Of a stretch of 7,026 nucleotides of DNA, positions 1 through 6,466 are shown in pieces (within the stretch, counting starts at the first letter, position 1; the number at the start of each line of letters is the position of its first letter). The DNA lies in assembly GCA_934095805.1 (NCBI GenBank), contig CAKOKV010000049.1:1-7026 (forward strand). The letters run 5' to 3'. The notes under the pieces are model-generated. The model was not told where the DNA came from. It worked only from the letters and a program-made list of their open reading frames with translations, and did no database searches. Made by a program: the position numbers and the translations under genes. This stretch comes from an uncultured Bacilli bacterium (GTDB lineage: Bacteria > Bacillota_I > Bacilli_A > RF39 > UBA660).

Positions 1-1067
1 TTTTTAGCTCTTGATGGGTGTCTTAATTTTCTAAGAGCTTTTGCTTCTATTTGTCTAATTCTTTCTCTTGTAACTTTAAATTGTTTACCAACTTCTTCAA
101 GAGTATGACTAGATCCATCAAATAAACCAAATCTAAGTTCTAAAACTTCTTTTTCTCTTACTGTTAATGTATCAAGAACTTCTCTTAATTCATCTTTAAG
201 TATTTCATAAGTAGCAAATTCTTCTGGTGACATAGTTCTTTCATCAGCAAGGAAATCTCCTAAATGTGAATCATCTTCTTCACCTATTGGTGTTTCTAAA
301 CTTACTGGATCTTGACTAATTTTTCTAATTTCAACAATTTTATCAGTTGAAAGTCCCATCTTTTTAGCAAGTTCTGCATCTGTTGGTTCACGATTAAGTT
401 CTAATGTCATTTGTCTTTCTATTCTAGCCATTTTATTAATAGTTTCAACCATATGTACAGGAACTCTTATTGTTCTTGCTTGATCTGCTAGTGCTCTTGT
501 TATAGCTTGTCTTATCCACCAAGTAGCATAAGTACTAAACTTATAACCTTTATCATAATCAAACTTTTCAACAGCTTTCATAAGTCCAATATTACCTTCT
601 TGAATTAAATCTAAGAATAATAGACCTCTTCCTACATATCTTTTAGCAATAGAAACAACAAGTCTAAGGTTAGATTCAGCAAGAATATTTTTAGCTTGTT
701 CATCTCCTTCTGCAACTCTTTTAGAAAGTTCTTGTTCTTCTTCAAGAGATAACAAACTTATTTTACCTATTTCTTTTAAGTACATTCTTACATTATCATT
801 AACACTCATATCCTTACTTTCATCAGGAACATCATCAATAATAATATCATTCTTTAAATCAATATTTCCATTATCTTCTTCATCTTCAGCTCTAACTTCA
901 ATATGATTTTCATTAAGAGCATTATATAACTCATCTAAAGCATTAGCATCTAAATCTAAATCAATAGTTTTTTTAGCTATTTGTTCATAAGTTAAAAAAC
1001 CTTCTTTTTTACCAGTTTCAACTAATTCTTGTACTCTTTCTTCAAAAGTTTTAATATTATTTACCAT
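1..1067 (-). CDS. rpoD: RNA polymerase primary sigma factor RpoD/SigA (3' end cut by window)
   Basis: This is the housekeeping sigma-70 factor that directs RNA polymerase core to -10/-35 promoters. From the ATG at 1067, 355 residues can be read; the frame runs off the window after SRAK, so roughly ten C-terminal residues are missing if it ends like other Bacillota SigA. A short region 1.1-like segment (about 1-55, with LTYEQIA) and an acidic linker (about 57-86) precede region 1.2 (VRMYLKEIG, 93-101). Region 2 spans about 133-206 and includes [18 protein letters not shown] and the -10-reading helix [13 protein letters not shown], with W183, W184, Q187 and T190 in the positions used by E. coli sigma-70. 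Region 3 spans about 208-290. Region 4.2 carries [20 protein letters not shown], with R334, E335, R338 and Q339 as -35 contacts. The start overlaps the end of dnaG by 7 nt and has an AGGAAG Shine-Dalgarno, so dnaG and rpoD are probably cotranscribed and translationally coupled. Confidence 0.97.
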   Translation of the reverse strand, partial: MVNNIKTFEERVQELVETGKKEGFLTYEQIAKKTIDLDLDANALDELYNALNENHIEVRAEDEEDNGNIDLKNDIIIDDVPDESKDMSVNDNVRMYLKEIGKISLLSLEEEQELSKRVAEGDEQAKNILAESNLRLVVSIAKRYVGRGLLFLDLIQEGNIGLMKAVEKFDYDKGYKFSTYATWWIRQAITRALADQARTIRVPVHMVETINKMARIERQMTLELNREPTDAELAKKMGLSTDKIVEIRKISQDPVSLETPIGEEDDSHLGDFLADERTMSPEEFATYEILKDELREVLDTLTVREKEVLELRFGLFDGSSHTLEEVGKQFKVTRERIRQIEAKALRKLRHPSRAK

Positions 1068-2800
1068 TTCAACACTTCCTTATTTATATTTTCTATTTTC
1101 TTTGCTATTTCTATTTTTTTATTAACATCGAATGTCTCACTCATTTCATTTTTAAGAGTTTCTATTCTTTTGTTAATTGAATACATTTTAATAGTATTAA
1201 TATAATCATCTAATTCTTCAGTTGTATATTCTTCATTATTATGATATTTCATTACTTCTTTAACAGTATTCATAAGTTTGTCATTATCAGAAATATAATC
1301 TAAAAAATCACTATAATTATAATAACCGTAATCATTTCTAAATTCAATTATTTTATATGCTAAATTAGATCTATCATCTTGTATTAAATATCCAAGAGTA
1401 TTTTCAAAATAAAGTATTACATCTTCATAATTAAGCATTAAGTAAAGTAGTCTAAGTTCACTCTTATCATATTTATTATATCTAGTTATTTTTTTCGGCT
1501 CTTCTACTTGTTTAACAGCCATTTTTTTATTTAATTTAATTTCATTTCTTATATCAGATTCATTTATGCCAAACTCTTCTGCAATATCTTTTATTTTTAA
1601 ATCAATTAATATTTGACTATCTAAATCATTTAATGAAAGAACAGCTTCTCTTATATATTTTGCTTTTTCAACAGCATCTTTCATATTTCTTTTTCTTTTT
1701 AGATATTTAAGTTTAAAATCTATGAAAGAAACTCTATTATCATAAGCAATTTTAAAAGCATCACTTCCTTTATTTTTTATAAAATCATCACTATCTTTAT
1801 AATCTTCGAATACTATAACTTCTGTATCTATATTATTTTTTAGTAATGTTTCTCCTGCTTCTATTGTACCTTTAACACCAGCATCATCTTGATCAAGATT
1901 TAGTATTACTTTACATTTCCACTTAATTATTTTTTCTAGATGTTTTTGTGTAAATGCAGTACCCATTATTGCTACTACATTTTTATAACCAATAGATGAC
2001 ATTCTAATGGTATCCATAAAACCTTCTGTAATAATAATTTCTCTTTTTTTCTTTATTTCTGCAAGTGCATTATTAATATTATAAAATACTTCACTCTTCT
2101 TAAATATATCTGTTTCTTTTGTATTTGAATATTTAGGAAGTGTGTTATTATTTAAGTCTTCATTAGTATATTTTCTACCACTAAATGCTATTACATTATT
2201 ATTTTCATCAATAATTGGAAATATAATTCTATCTTGAAATGTATCATAATATCTATCATTTATTTCTTTAACAATATCTAGTTTTACTAAATCATCATAA
2301 CTATATTTTTTAGATAATATAGTTGATAATTTATTGGTTGTTGAAAGTCCAATATTAAATTCATTAATTATATCTTTTGATATTTTTCTTTCTTCTAAAT
2401 ACTTAGTAGCTTTAATTCCTTCACTTGAAAGCAAATTAGCTTTAAAATATTTATTAACTGTATCATTAATCTCATATAATTTCTCATATTTAGTATTTAC
2501 TTTTTTAGCAGTATTTATATCTACTTTAATGTTAGCTCTATCAGCAAGCATTTTTAAAGCTTCTACAAAAGTTATACCATTATATTTTTGAACAAATGTA
2601 ATAACATTACCACTCTCACCACAACTAAAACATTTATATATTTGTTTGTCTGGTTGAACACTAAATGATGGACTATGATCATCATGAAAAGGACATAAAG
2701 CTTTATTCTTATCATTAAGATTAATATAGCTTCCAATGACATCTACTATATCATTTTTAGATTTAATTTCATTAATAACAGACTTATCAATAAATGCCAT
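1061..2800 (-). CDS. dnaG: DNA primase DnaG
   Basis: This is the bacterial replicative primase, which makes RNA primers at the fork and is recruited by the DnaB-type helicase. It has 579 residues, close to the usual 600. An N-terminal CHC2 zinc finger has ligands C36, H39, C57 and C60 (CPFH ... CFSCG). The core polymerase domain (about 110-240) carries [20 protein letters not shown] and the [15 protein letters not shown] strand. The TOPRIM fold follows: EGFMD with E259, the acidic motif DQDDAG (D303, D305; most primases have DGDxAG) and KDSDDFI (D336, D338). The C-terminal part from about 430 is poorly conserved and helix-rich, as expected for the helicase-binding domain. The start at 2800 is chosen because AGGAGG sits 9 nt upstream and the family begins with a [23 protein letters not shown] helix. 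The frame is open upstream to an ATG at 2884, but that lies within the promoter. The gene ends inside the rpoD start. Confidence 0.97.
   Translation of the reverse strand: MAFIDKSVINEIKSKNDIVDVIGSYINLNDKNKALCPFHDDHSPSFSVQPDKQIYKCFSCGESGNVITFVQKYNGITFVEALKMLADRANIKVDINTAKKVNTKYEKLYEINDTVNKYFKANLLSSEGIKATKYLEERKISKDIINEFNIGLSTTNKLSTILSKKYSYDDLVKLDIVKEINDRYYDTFQDRIIFPIIDENNNVIAFSGRKYTNEDLNNNTLPKYSNTKETDIFKKSEVFYNINNALAEIKKKREIIITEGFMDTIRMSSIGYKNVVAIMGTAFTQKHLEKIIKWKCKVILNLDQDDAGVKGTIEAGETLLKNNIDTEVIVFEDYKDSDDFIKNKGSDAFKIAYDNRVSFIDFKLKYLKRKRNMKDAVEKAKYIREAVLSLNDLDSQILIDLKIKDIAEEFGINESDIRNEIKLNKKMAVKQVEEPKKITRYNKYDKSELRLLYLMLNYEDVILYFENTLGYLIQDDRSNLAYKIIEFRNDYGYYNYSDFLDYISDNDKLMNTVKEVMKYHNNEEYTTEELDDYINTIKMYSINKRIETLKNEMSETFDVNKKIEIAKKIENINKEVLKW
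1075..1080 (-). promoter_or_regulatory. rpoD ribosome binding site inside dnaG
   Basis: AGGAAG lies 7 nt upstream of the rpoD ATG (1067-1065), inside the last codons of dnaG. It fixes the rpoD start. It also means that a ribosome finishing dnaG at the TAA (1063-1061) passes over the rpoD initiation site, the usual layout for translational coupling. Confidence 0.8.
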
Positions 2801-2809
2801 CGTTTTTGT

Positions 2810-2815
2810 CCTCCT
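2810..2815 (-). promoter_or_regulatory. dnaG ribosome binding site
   Basis: A perfect AGGAGG lies 9 nt before the ATG at 2800. It decides the start codon in favour of 2800 over the in-frame ATG at 2884, which has no Shine-Dalgarno and lies in the putative -10 element. Confidence 0.85.
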
Positions 2816-2831
2816 AATAGTTATATACGAA

Positions 2832-2869
2832 ATAAAATTCAAAAACACTTCTTTTTTTGTGAATTTTAT
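2832..2869 (-). repeat. Inverted repeat in the dnaG mRNA leader
   Basis: Perfect 10-nt arms, ATAAAATTCA (2869-2860) and TGAATTTTAT (2841-2832), are separated by 18 nt. Inside the arms, AAAA and TTTT can extend the stem to 14 bp with one bulged C. If dnaG transcription starts near 2877-2878, the repeat occupies the first 10-46 nt of the mRNA and ends before the AGGAGG. It could be a 5' stabilising stem-loop, a protein-binding site or simply AT-rich coincidence. No clear U-tract follows, so it is not an obvious terminator. Confidence 0.55.
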
Positions 2870-2870
2870 G

Positions 2871-2902
2871 AAAAAATCGCTCATATTATATCATATGAGC
2901 GA
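2871..2902 (-). terminator. Intrinsic terminator of the Gre-like gene
   Basis: Perfect 10-bp arms TCGCTCATAT (2902-2893) and ATATGAGCGA (2886-2877), with a 6-nt loop, are followed on the minus strand by TTTTTT (2876-2871). It begins 19 nt after the TAG stop (2924-2922) of the Gre-like gene. Only four of the ten pairs are G-C, so it is moderately stable. The same repeat contains the predicted -10 of the dnaG promoter, so an operator role is an alternative. Confidence 0.7.
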
Positions 2903-2913
2903 AATTTTGTCCA
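2885..2913 (-). promoter_or_regulatory. Sigma-A promoter for dnaG-rpoD
   Basis: On the minus strand, TGGACA (2913-2908, 5/6 to TTGACA) is followed by exactly 17 bp and then TATAAT (2890-2885, 6/6). A TG one base before the -10 makes it an extended -10. Predicted transcription starts near 2877-2878, about 78 nt before the dnaG ATG. The -35 lies just after the stop codon of the upstream gene, and the -10 straddles the loop and second arm of the inverted repeat at 2877-2902. Confidence 0.72.
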
Positions 2914-2921
2914 TAAATTTA

Positions 2922-3416
2922 CTATAATTCAAGTTTTCGTTCCTTTAACTTAGACAATATCGTAATAGCATTTGTATAACCATTAGTTGAATAAAAAATT
3001 GTATCACCTACTGTTCTTAAATATATTCTTCTACCTATAATACTAGAAGTATCAGTAACTATAGTAGCAGTACAATCATTAGAACTATTGGTAGATACTT
3101 TAACATCGAATGTATGACCATTTATTAAAAGCATAAGTGTATCACCCAAACCAACAATATCTTCACTATTTTCTTTTTCAGGATTTATAACTATTCTTTC
3201 AAGTCTAGTCATTTTTTCTTCTAATTCTTCACTAAGGCTAGTTCCTTCACTTTTAAGATTCTCTAAAAAAGATTGTTTAGTAAATTCATCAAGACCCATT
3301 CTATCACTAACATATTCTCTTAATGATTCTACTCTTTCCATATTTTCTTTTACAGCATTAATACTTTTTAAATATTCATTATACCCTTTTTCAGTAACAT
3401 AGATTTCATTTTCCAT
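2922..3416 (-). CDS. Divergent GreA/GreB-family transcription factor-like protein
   Basis: This is a 164-residue soluble protein, near the usual GreA length (about 157-160). It starts with IYVTEKGYNEYLKSI, like the GreA opening (LTxEGxxxLxxEL). Up to about residue 76 it is charged and helical, consistent with the Gre coiled coil. The C-terminal part, from VGLGDTLMLL (about 88) to the end, resembles the FKBP-like Gre domain that docks near the RNA polymerase secondary channel; IGRRIYLRTVGDTIFY (127-142) matches the family's LGRALLGKKVGDTV pattern. What is missing is the GDLSENAEY-type coiled-coil tip that carries the two acidic residues used for transcript cleavage; here the tip region reads about SDRMGLDEFTKQSF (37-50). 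I therefore infer a Gre-like secondary-channel protein of uncertain cleavage activity, possibly Gfh1-like in behaviour. It appears monocistronic, with its own promoter and terminator. The start is supported by a G-rich Shine-Dalgarno 5 nt upstream. Confidence 0.72.
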   Translation of the reverse strand: MENEIYVTEKGYNEYLKSINAVKENMERVESLREYVSDRMGLDEFTKQSFLENLKSEGTSLSEELEEKMTRLERIVINPEKENSEDIVGLGDTLMLLINGHTFDVKVSTNSSNDCTATIVTDTSSIIGRRIYLRTVGDTIFYSTNGYTNAITILSKLKERKLEL

Positions 3417-3421
3417 AAAAA

Positions 3422-3427
3422 CCCCCC
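3422..3427 (-). promoter_or_regulatory. Poly-G ribosome binding site of the Gre-like gene
   Basis: Six consecutive Gs (GGGGGG) lie 5 nt before the ATG at 3416, in an otherwise almost G/C-free intergenic region. Pairing with the CCUCC of 16S rRNA would need one G-U wobble. This is unlike the AGGAGG/AAGGAG sites of the neighbouring genes. Confidence 0.6.
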
Positions 3428-3446
3428 ATATAAAAATTGTTCATAT

Positions 3447-3475
3447 AATATACCATAAATACATAAAAAACACAA
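3447..3475 (-). promoter_or_regulatory. Promoter of the Gre-like gene
   Basis: On the minus strand, TTGTGT (3475-3470) is followed by 17 bp and TATATT (3452-3447, 5/6 to TATAAT), with TGG directly before it giving an extended -10. Predicted transcription starts near 3440, about 24 nt before the ATG. In such AT-rich DNA chance matches are common, but the correct spacing, the extended -10 and the position just after the dnaJ terminator favour it. Confidence 0.6.
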
Positions 3476-3476
3476 T

Positions 3477-3503
3477 AAAAAATAACTAAGTAAAAACTTA
3501 ATT
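3477..3503 (-). terminator. Weak intrinsic terminator after dnaJ
   Basis: On the minus strand, AATTAAGT (3503-3496, beginning within the dnaJ TAA stop) pairs with ACTTAGTT (3491-3484) through an 8-bp stem with one G-U and a UUUU loop. An A and six Ts (3482-3477) follow. The stem has only one G-C pair, so termination is likely partial and some readthrough into the Gre-like gene is plausible. Confidence 0.5.
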
Positions 3504-4647
3504 ATTTATTTAATCTATTAAATTTAGTGAATTCTGGTTCATCACTTACATCAGTATCATCTAAATCTTCTAAAATACCTTTTTGTTTTCTAGTTAAATT
3601 TCTTGGTATTATAAGTTTAAGAACACAATAGAAATCTCCTTTTTTCCAAGAATCTGGATTATTTATACCTTTACCTTTAATTCTTAAAATATCTCCTGGT
3701 TGACTTCCTTCTTTTATTTTAAGATCTACTGTGCCATCCATTGTTTTAATACTCTTTTTAGTACCAAGGCATAAATCAGTAATAGATACAGGTAAATCTA
3801 TATAAACATCATTTCCTTCTCTTCTATAAAGTTCATGAGGCATAACTTTTATTTCAATATACAAGTCTCCATTAGGTCCACCATTTATTCCTGCTTCACC
3901 TTTTCCACTAAGTCTTAATTGTTCTCCAGTATCAATACCAGCTGGAATATCTATTGTAATTGTTTTATTAACTTTAACTTTTCCAGTACCTTTACAAGTA
4001 CTACATTTTGACTTAAATGATTTTCCAGTACCATTACAATTTGAACAAACTGTTTTTGATTGAATTGTACCTAAAATAGTATTAGTTTGTTTGATAACAT
4101 AACCTCTACCGCCACAGTCTTCACAAGTTTCTTCTCCGTGTCCTCCAGCTCCATCACAATCTTCACAAGTTTCATAGTATTCTAAATCTATATCTTTTTT
4201 ACAACCATAAGCAGCTTCCATAAAGTCTATTTTCATTCCATATAAACTGTCGCTACCTTTTCTTGCTCTACTTGAACCAGATCTACCACTTCCACCAAAT
4301 GAACTAAATGAAGAACCAAAACCGCCAGAGAATAAGTCATCAAATATATCACTAAAATCAAATCCAGCAGCTCCGCCACCAAATGGATTACCAGAAAAAC
4401 CTCCTCCAGCATTTCCATAAGGATTTTCAAAAGCAGCATGACCATATTTATCATATTGAGCTCGCTTATCTTTATCAGAAAGACATGCATAAGCTTCTTG
4501 AGCTTCCTTAAACTTTTCAGGAGCATCTGGACTCTTATTTAAATCTGGATGAAATTCTTTTGCTTTCTTTCTAAAAGCTGATTTAATTTCAGCATCAGTA
4601 GCATCCTTAGATACACCAAGAACCTCATAATAATCTCTTTTTGCCAT
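3502..4647 (-). CDS. dnaJ: Chaperone protein DnaJ (Hsp40, type I)
   Basis: DnaJ is the co-chaperone that delivers unfolded protein to DnaK and stimulates its ATPase in the cytoplasm. It has 381 residues, normal for a type I DnaJ. The J domain covers about 5-70, with the essential HPD at 33-35. A Gly/Phe-rich linker (about 73-125) contains [11 protein letters not shown]. The zinc-binding domain has four CxxCxGxG repeats: C161/C164, C175/C178, C201/C204 and C215/C218. The two beta-barrel substrate-binding domains and the dimerisation segment follow ([12 protein letters not shown] about 257-268; GDFYCVLKL about 337-345). The gap between the first two zinc motifs is 6 residues, shorter than the 9 in B. 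subtilis or E. coli DnaJ. The ATG at 4647 has an AGGGAG Shine-Dalgarno that begins in the TAG stop of pepF, so translation is probably coupled to pepF and, through it, cotranscribed with dnaK. Confidence 0.97.
   Translation of the reverse strand: MAKRDYYEVLGVSKDATDAEIKSAFRKKAKEFHPDLNKSPDAPEKFKEAQEAYACLSDKDKRAQYDKYGHAAFENPYGNAGGGFSGNPFGGGAAGFDFSDIFDDLFSGGFGSSFSSFGGSGRSGSSRARKGSDSLYGMKIDFMEAAYGCKKDIDLEYYETCEDCDGAGGHGEETCEDCGGRGYVIKQTNTILGTIQSKTVCSNCNGTGKSFKSKCSTCKGTGKVKVNKTITIDIPAGIDTGEQLRLSGKGEAGINGGPNGDLYIEIKVMPHELYRREGNDVYIDLPVSITDLCLGTKKSIKTMDGTVDLKIKEGSQPGDILRIKGKGINNPDSWKKGDFYCVLKLIIPRNLTRKQKGILEDLDDTDVSDEPEFTKFNRLNK
4113..4173 (-). repeat. Short direct repeat encoding two DnaJ zinc motifs
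   Basis: Two 19-nt stretches (4155-4173 and 4113-4131) differ at one base and lie 42 nt, or 14 codons, apart. Each encodes ETCEDC, the start of zinc motifs 1 and 2 of DnaJ. It is a nucleotide-level repeat inside a protein repeat, probably from selection plus local duplication or conversion. Confidence 0.6.
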
Positions 4648-4654
4648 AACATCT

Positions 4655-4660
4655 CTCCCT
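4655..4660 (-). promoter_or_regulatory. dnaJ ribosome binding site overlapping the pepF stop
   Basis: AGGGAG (4660-4655) starts within the pepF TAG (4661-4659) and lies 7 nt before the dnaJ ATG. The stop and the Shine-Dalgarno share bases, so a ribosome terminating on pepF is placed directly over the dnaJ initiation site. Confidence 0.75.
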
Positions 4661-6413
4661 ATTCATCTATATATTTTTTAAGTAAGTTTAATTTTTCATT
4701 AAATATTTCAAATGCTCTATTCATAACATTAACATCACTAATATCAATATCAGCATCTTTTAATATATCAAGTGGATACTTACTACCTCCACTCTTTAAG
4801 AAATTAAGATATTTTTCTTTATAGTTCTTATCTTTCTTTAAATTATCTACTATTATAATTGCACTTATAAAACCAGTCGCATATTTATAAACATAAAATG
4901 AAGAATAAAAGTGTGGTATTCTTGACCATTCATATTTAATGTCTTCATCAATACAAACAGCATCTCCAAAATACTTTTTATTTAAATCATAATAAATATT
5001 ACATAAAGCATCTCTACTTAAATTCTCATTATTATCTTCCATATCATGAACTATTTTCTCAAATTCAGCAAACATAGTTTGTCTATATATAGTAGATTTA
5101 AATTTATTTAAAAACTCAACTAAATAATATATCTTCTCATCTTTATCAACTGTATTATTAAATAAATATTCACTTAATAATATCTCATTAACAGTTGATG
5201 CGATTTCTGCTAAAAATATTGGATAATTAGCATTAACATATTCTTGATTTAAATTAGAATAATAACTATGCATCGCATGTCCCATTTCATGAGCAACAGT
5301 TGAAATTGAATTAATATTTCCTTCAAAATTCAAACATACATAAGGAAGAACACCATAAGTAGCCCATTCAAAAGCACCACTTCTTTTACCTTTTTTAGGT
5401 AGTACTGAAACAGATCTGTTATTTATAACAGTTTTAAAATCTTTTATATATTCACTTCCAAGTATACTAAGAGCTTTATATATAATTTCAAGACTATCAT
5501 TATAACTATATTTTCTTTCAGGCATACTAGATATATTTACATAAGTATCATATAAATGATATTTAGAAAGACCAAGTACATTCTTTTTTACTTTATAATA
5601 ATCATATAAATAACTCAAATTATCACTAGTACATTTAATTAAATTATTATATAAAGATTTATCAATATTATCACTACTTAAATACATAGATAAACTATCA
5701 GAATACTTTCTAGTATTTGATATTAATTTATCACATTTAATATGTCCTAAATATAAACTACTAAATGTATTTATATGATTTTTATAATACTTATATAATT
5801 TATTAAAAGCAGACTTTCTAACACTTCTATTTTTAGAACTAATAAGTACTCCATAATTAGAATTAGTAAGTGTAATCAAATTACCATCTTCATCCTTTAA
5901 CTTATCAAAAGATATATCAGTATTATCAAGTTCTTCAAAAGCATTTTCAGGTATTCTATATAAAGATGACATATCAGATAATATCTTTTCTTCCTTTTCA
6001 CTTAGAATATGTTTTTTATCTTTGAATAACTTTTCAAAATAAAATCTATATTTTTCTAATCTACTATCATTATTTATTTTATCTAAAACAGACTTATAAT
6101 CTAATTTTAATATTTCTGGAACAACAAAACTTCTTTCACTATTAGCTTTATCATATATATTAAGAACAGTATTTACAAGTTCCTTACTTTCATTATTAGT
6201 CATATCTTCATAAAACTTCAAATGAGAATAAATATATATTCTTTCACATAATAAATCTGTTTCACTATCAAGTTCTAAAAATTCATATAAATTATCAAAT
6301 ATTTTACCTTTATATTTAATAACATCTTTTAATAAATCATTTATTCTATTTATTGTACTTTTAAGTTCATCATTATTTTTAAATATTCTAGTTAAATCCC
6401 AATCGTAATCCAT
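4659..6413 (-). CDS. pepF: Oligoendopeptidase F, M3-family zinc metallopeptidase
   Basis: This is a predicted cytoplasmic zinc endopeptidase that cuts short oligopeptides rather than folded proteins. It has 584 residues, against about 600 for typical PepF. The catalytic motif HEMGH is at 375-379 (zinc ligands H375 and H379, general base E376), followed by the third ligand E403 in [11 protein letters not shown]. The surrounding M3 hallmarks are present: [18 protein letters not shown] (346-363) before the motif, and [16 protein letters not shown] (499-514) near the C-terminus with the conserved His/Tyr residues that line the active site. The N-terminal half (about 1-200) is the helical lid found in PepF. 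There is no signal peptide or membrane segment. The start at 6413 has AAGGAG 5 nt upstream. The gene sits between dnaK and dnaJ, 53 nt after one and 11 nt before the other, so it probably belongs to the same operon and may clear peptides produced under protein-folding stress; that role is inference. Confidence 0.93.
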   Translation of the reverse strand: MDYDWDLTRIFKNNDELKSTINRINDLLKDVIKYKGKIFDNLYEFLELDSETDLLCERIYIYSHLKFYEDMTNNESKELVNTVLNIYDKANSERSFVVPEILKLDYKSVLDKINNDSRLEKYRFYFEKLFKDKKHILSEKEEKILSDMSSLYRIPENAFEELDNTDISFDKLKDEDGNLITLTNSNYGVLISSKNRSVRKSAFNKLYKYYKNHINTFSSLYLGHIKCDKLISNTRKYSDSLSMYLSSDNIDKSLYNNLIKCTSDNLSYLYDYYKVKKNVLGLSKYHLYDTYVNISSMPERKYSYNDSLEIIYKALSILGSEYIKDFKTVINNRSVSVLPKKGKRSGAFEWATYGVLPYVCLNFEGNINSISTVAHEMGHAMHSYYSNLNQEYVNANYPIFLAEIASTVNEILLSEYLFNNTVDKDEKIYYLVEFLNKFKSTIYRQTMFAEFEKIVHDMEDNNENLSRDALCNIYYDLNKKYFGDAVCIDEDIKYEWSRIPHFYSSFYVYKYATGFISAIIIVDNLKKDKNYKEKYLNFLKSGGSKYPLDILKDADIDISDVNVMNRAFEIFNEKLNLLKKYIDE

Positions 6414-6420
6414 TAGTTCT

Positions 6421-6440
6421 CCTTATATATAAATATAAGG
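6421..6440 (-). promoter_or_regulatory. Hairpin that sequesters the pepF Shine-Dalgarno
   Basis: On the minus strand, CCTTATAT (6440-6433), loop TTAT, and ATATAAGG (6428-6421) form a perfect 8-bp, AU-rich stem. The 3' arm contains the AAGG of the pepF Shine-Dalgarno (AAGGAG, 6424-6419), leaving the ATG at 6413 just outside. Its 5' arm shares six bases (6440-6435) with the preceding hairpin, so only one of the two can form at a time. A heat- or translation-sensitive switch is possible but inferred. Confidence 0.6.
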
Positions 6441-6459
6441 GCTCTAAAAGAGCCCCTAT
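6435..6459 (-). terminator. Hairpin after dnaK: weak terminator or attenuator
   Basis: On the minus strand, ATAGGGGCTC (6459-6450), loop TTTTA, and GAGCCCTTAT (6444-6435) form a 10-bp stem with one G-U pair and a GGGCTC/GAGCCC core. It starts 7 nt after the dnaK stop. The tract after the GC core (TTATATTTATAT) is T-rich but interrupted, so termination would be incomplete. This fits an attenuator, or a 3' stabiliser, that makes dnaK mRNA more abundant than pepF-dnaJ. Confidence 0.6.
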
Positions 6460-6466
6460 TCATAAA

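Noticed and set aside
2334..2591. Plus-strand open frame of 85 codons
   Set aside because: It lies entirely antisense within dnaG, has a hydrophobic low-complexity composition typical of reversed AT-rich coding DNA, and has no recognisable domain.
2820..2827. TATATAAC as the -10 of the dnaG promoter
   Set aside because: It would place the transcription start within the AGGAGG Shine-Dalgarno and has no good -35 at 16-18 bp; the promoter at 2885-2913 is far better.
2801..2884. Possible 28-residue N-terminal extension of DnaG from the in-frame ATG at 2884
   Set aside because: The ATG lies next to the predicted -10 and upstream of the predicted transcription start, has no Shine-Dalgarno, and the extra residues do not match primases; AGGAGG supports the start at 2800.
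2736..2927. Plus-strand open frame of 63 codons
   Set aside because: It is antisense to the dnaG start, its promoter region and the terminator, and shows no convincing domain; it is explained by AT-rich composition.
4233..4526. Minus-strand open frame of 97 codons within dnaJ
   Set aside because: It is an out-of-frame reading of the DnaJ J-domain/Gly-Phe region, and the Leu/Val-rich translation is an artefact of the glycine codons.
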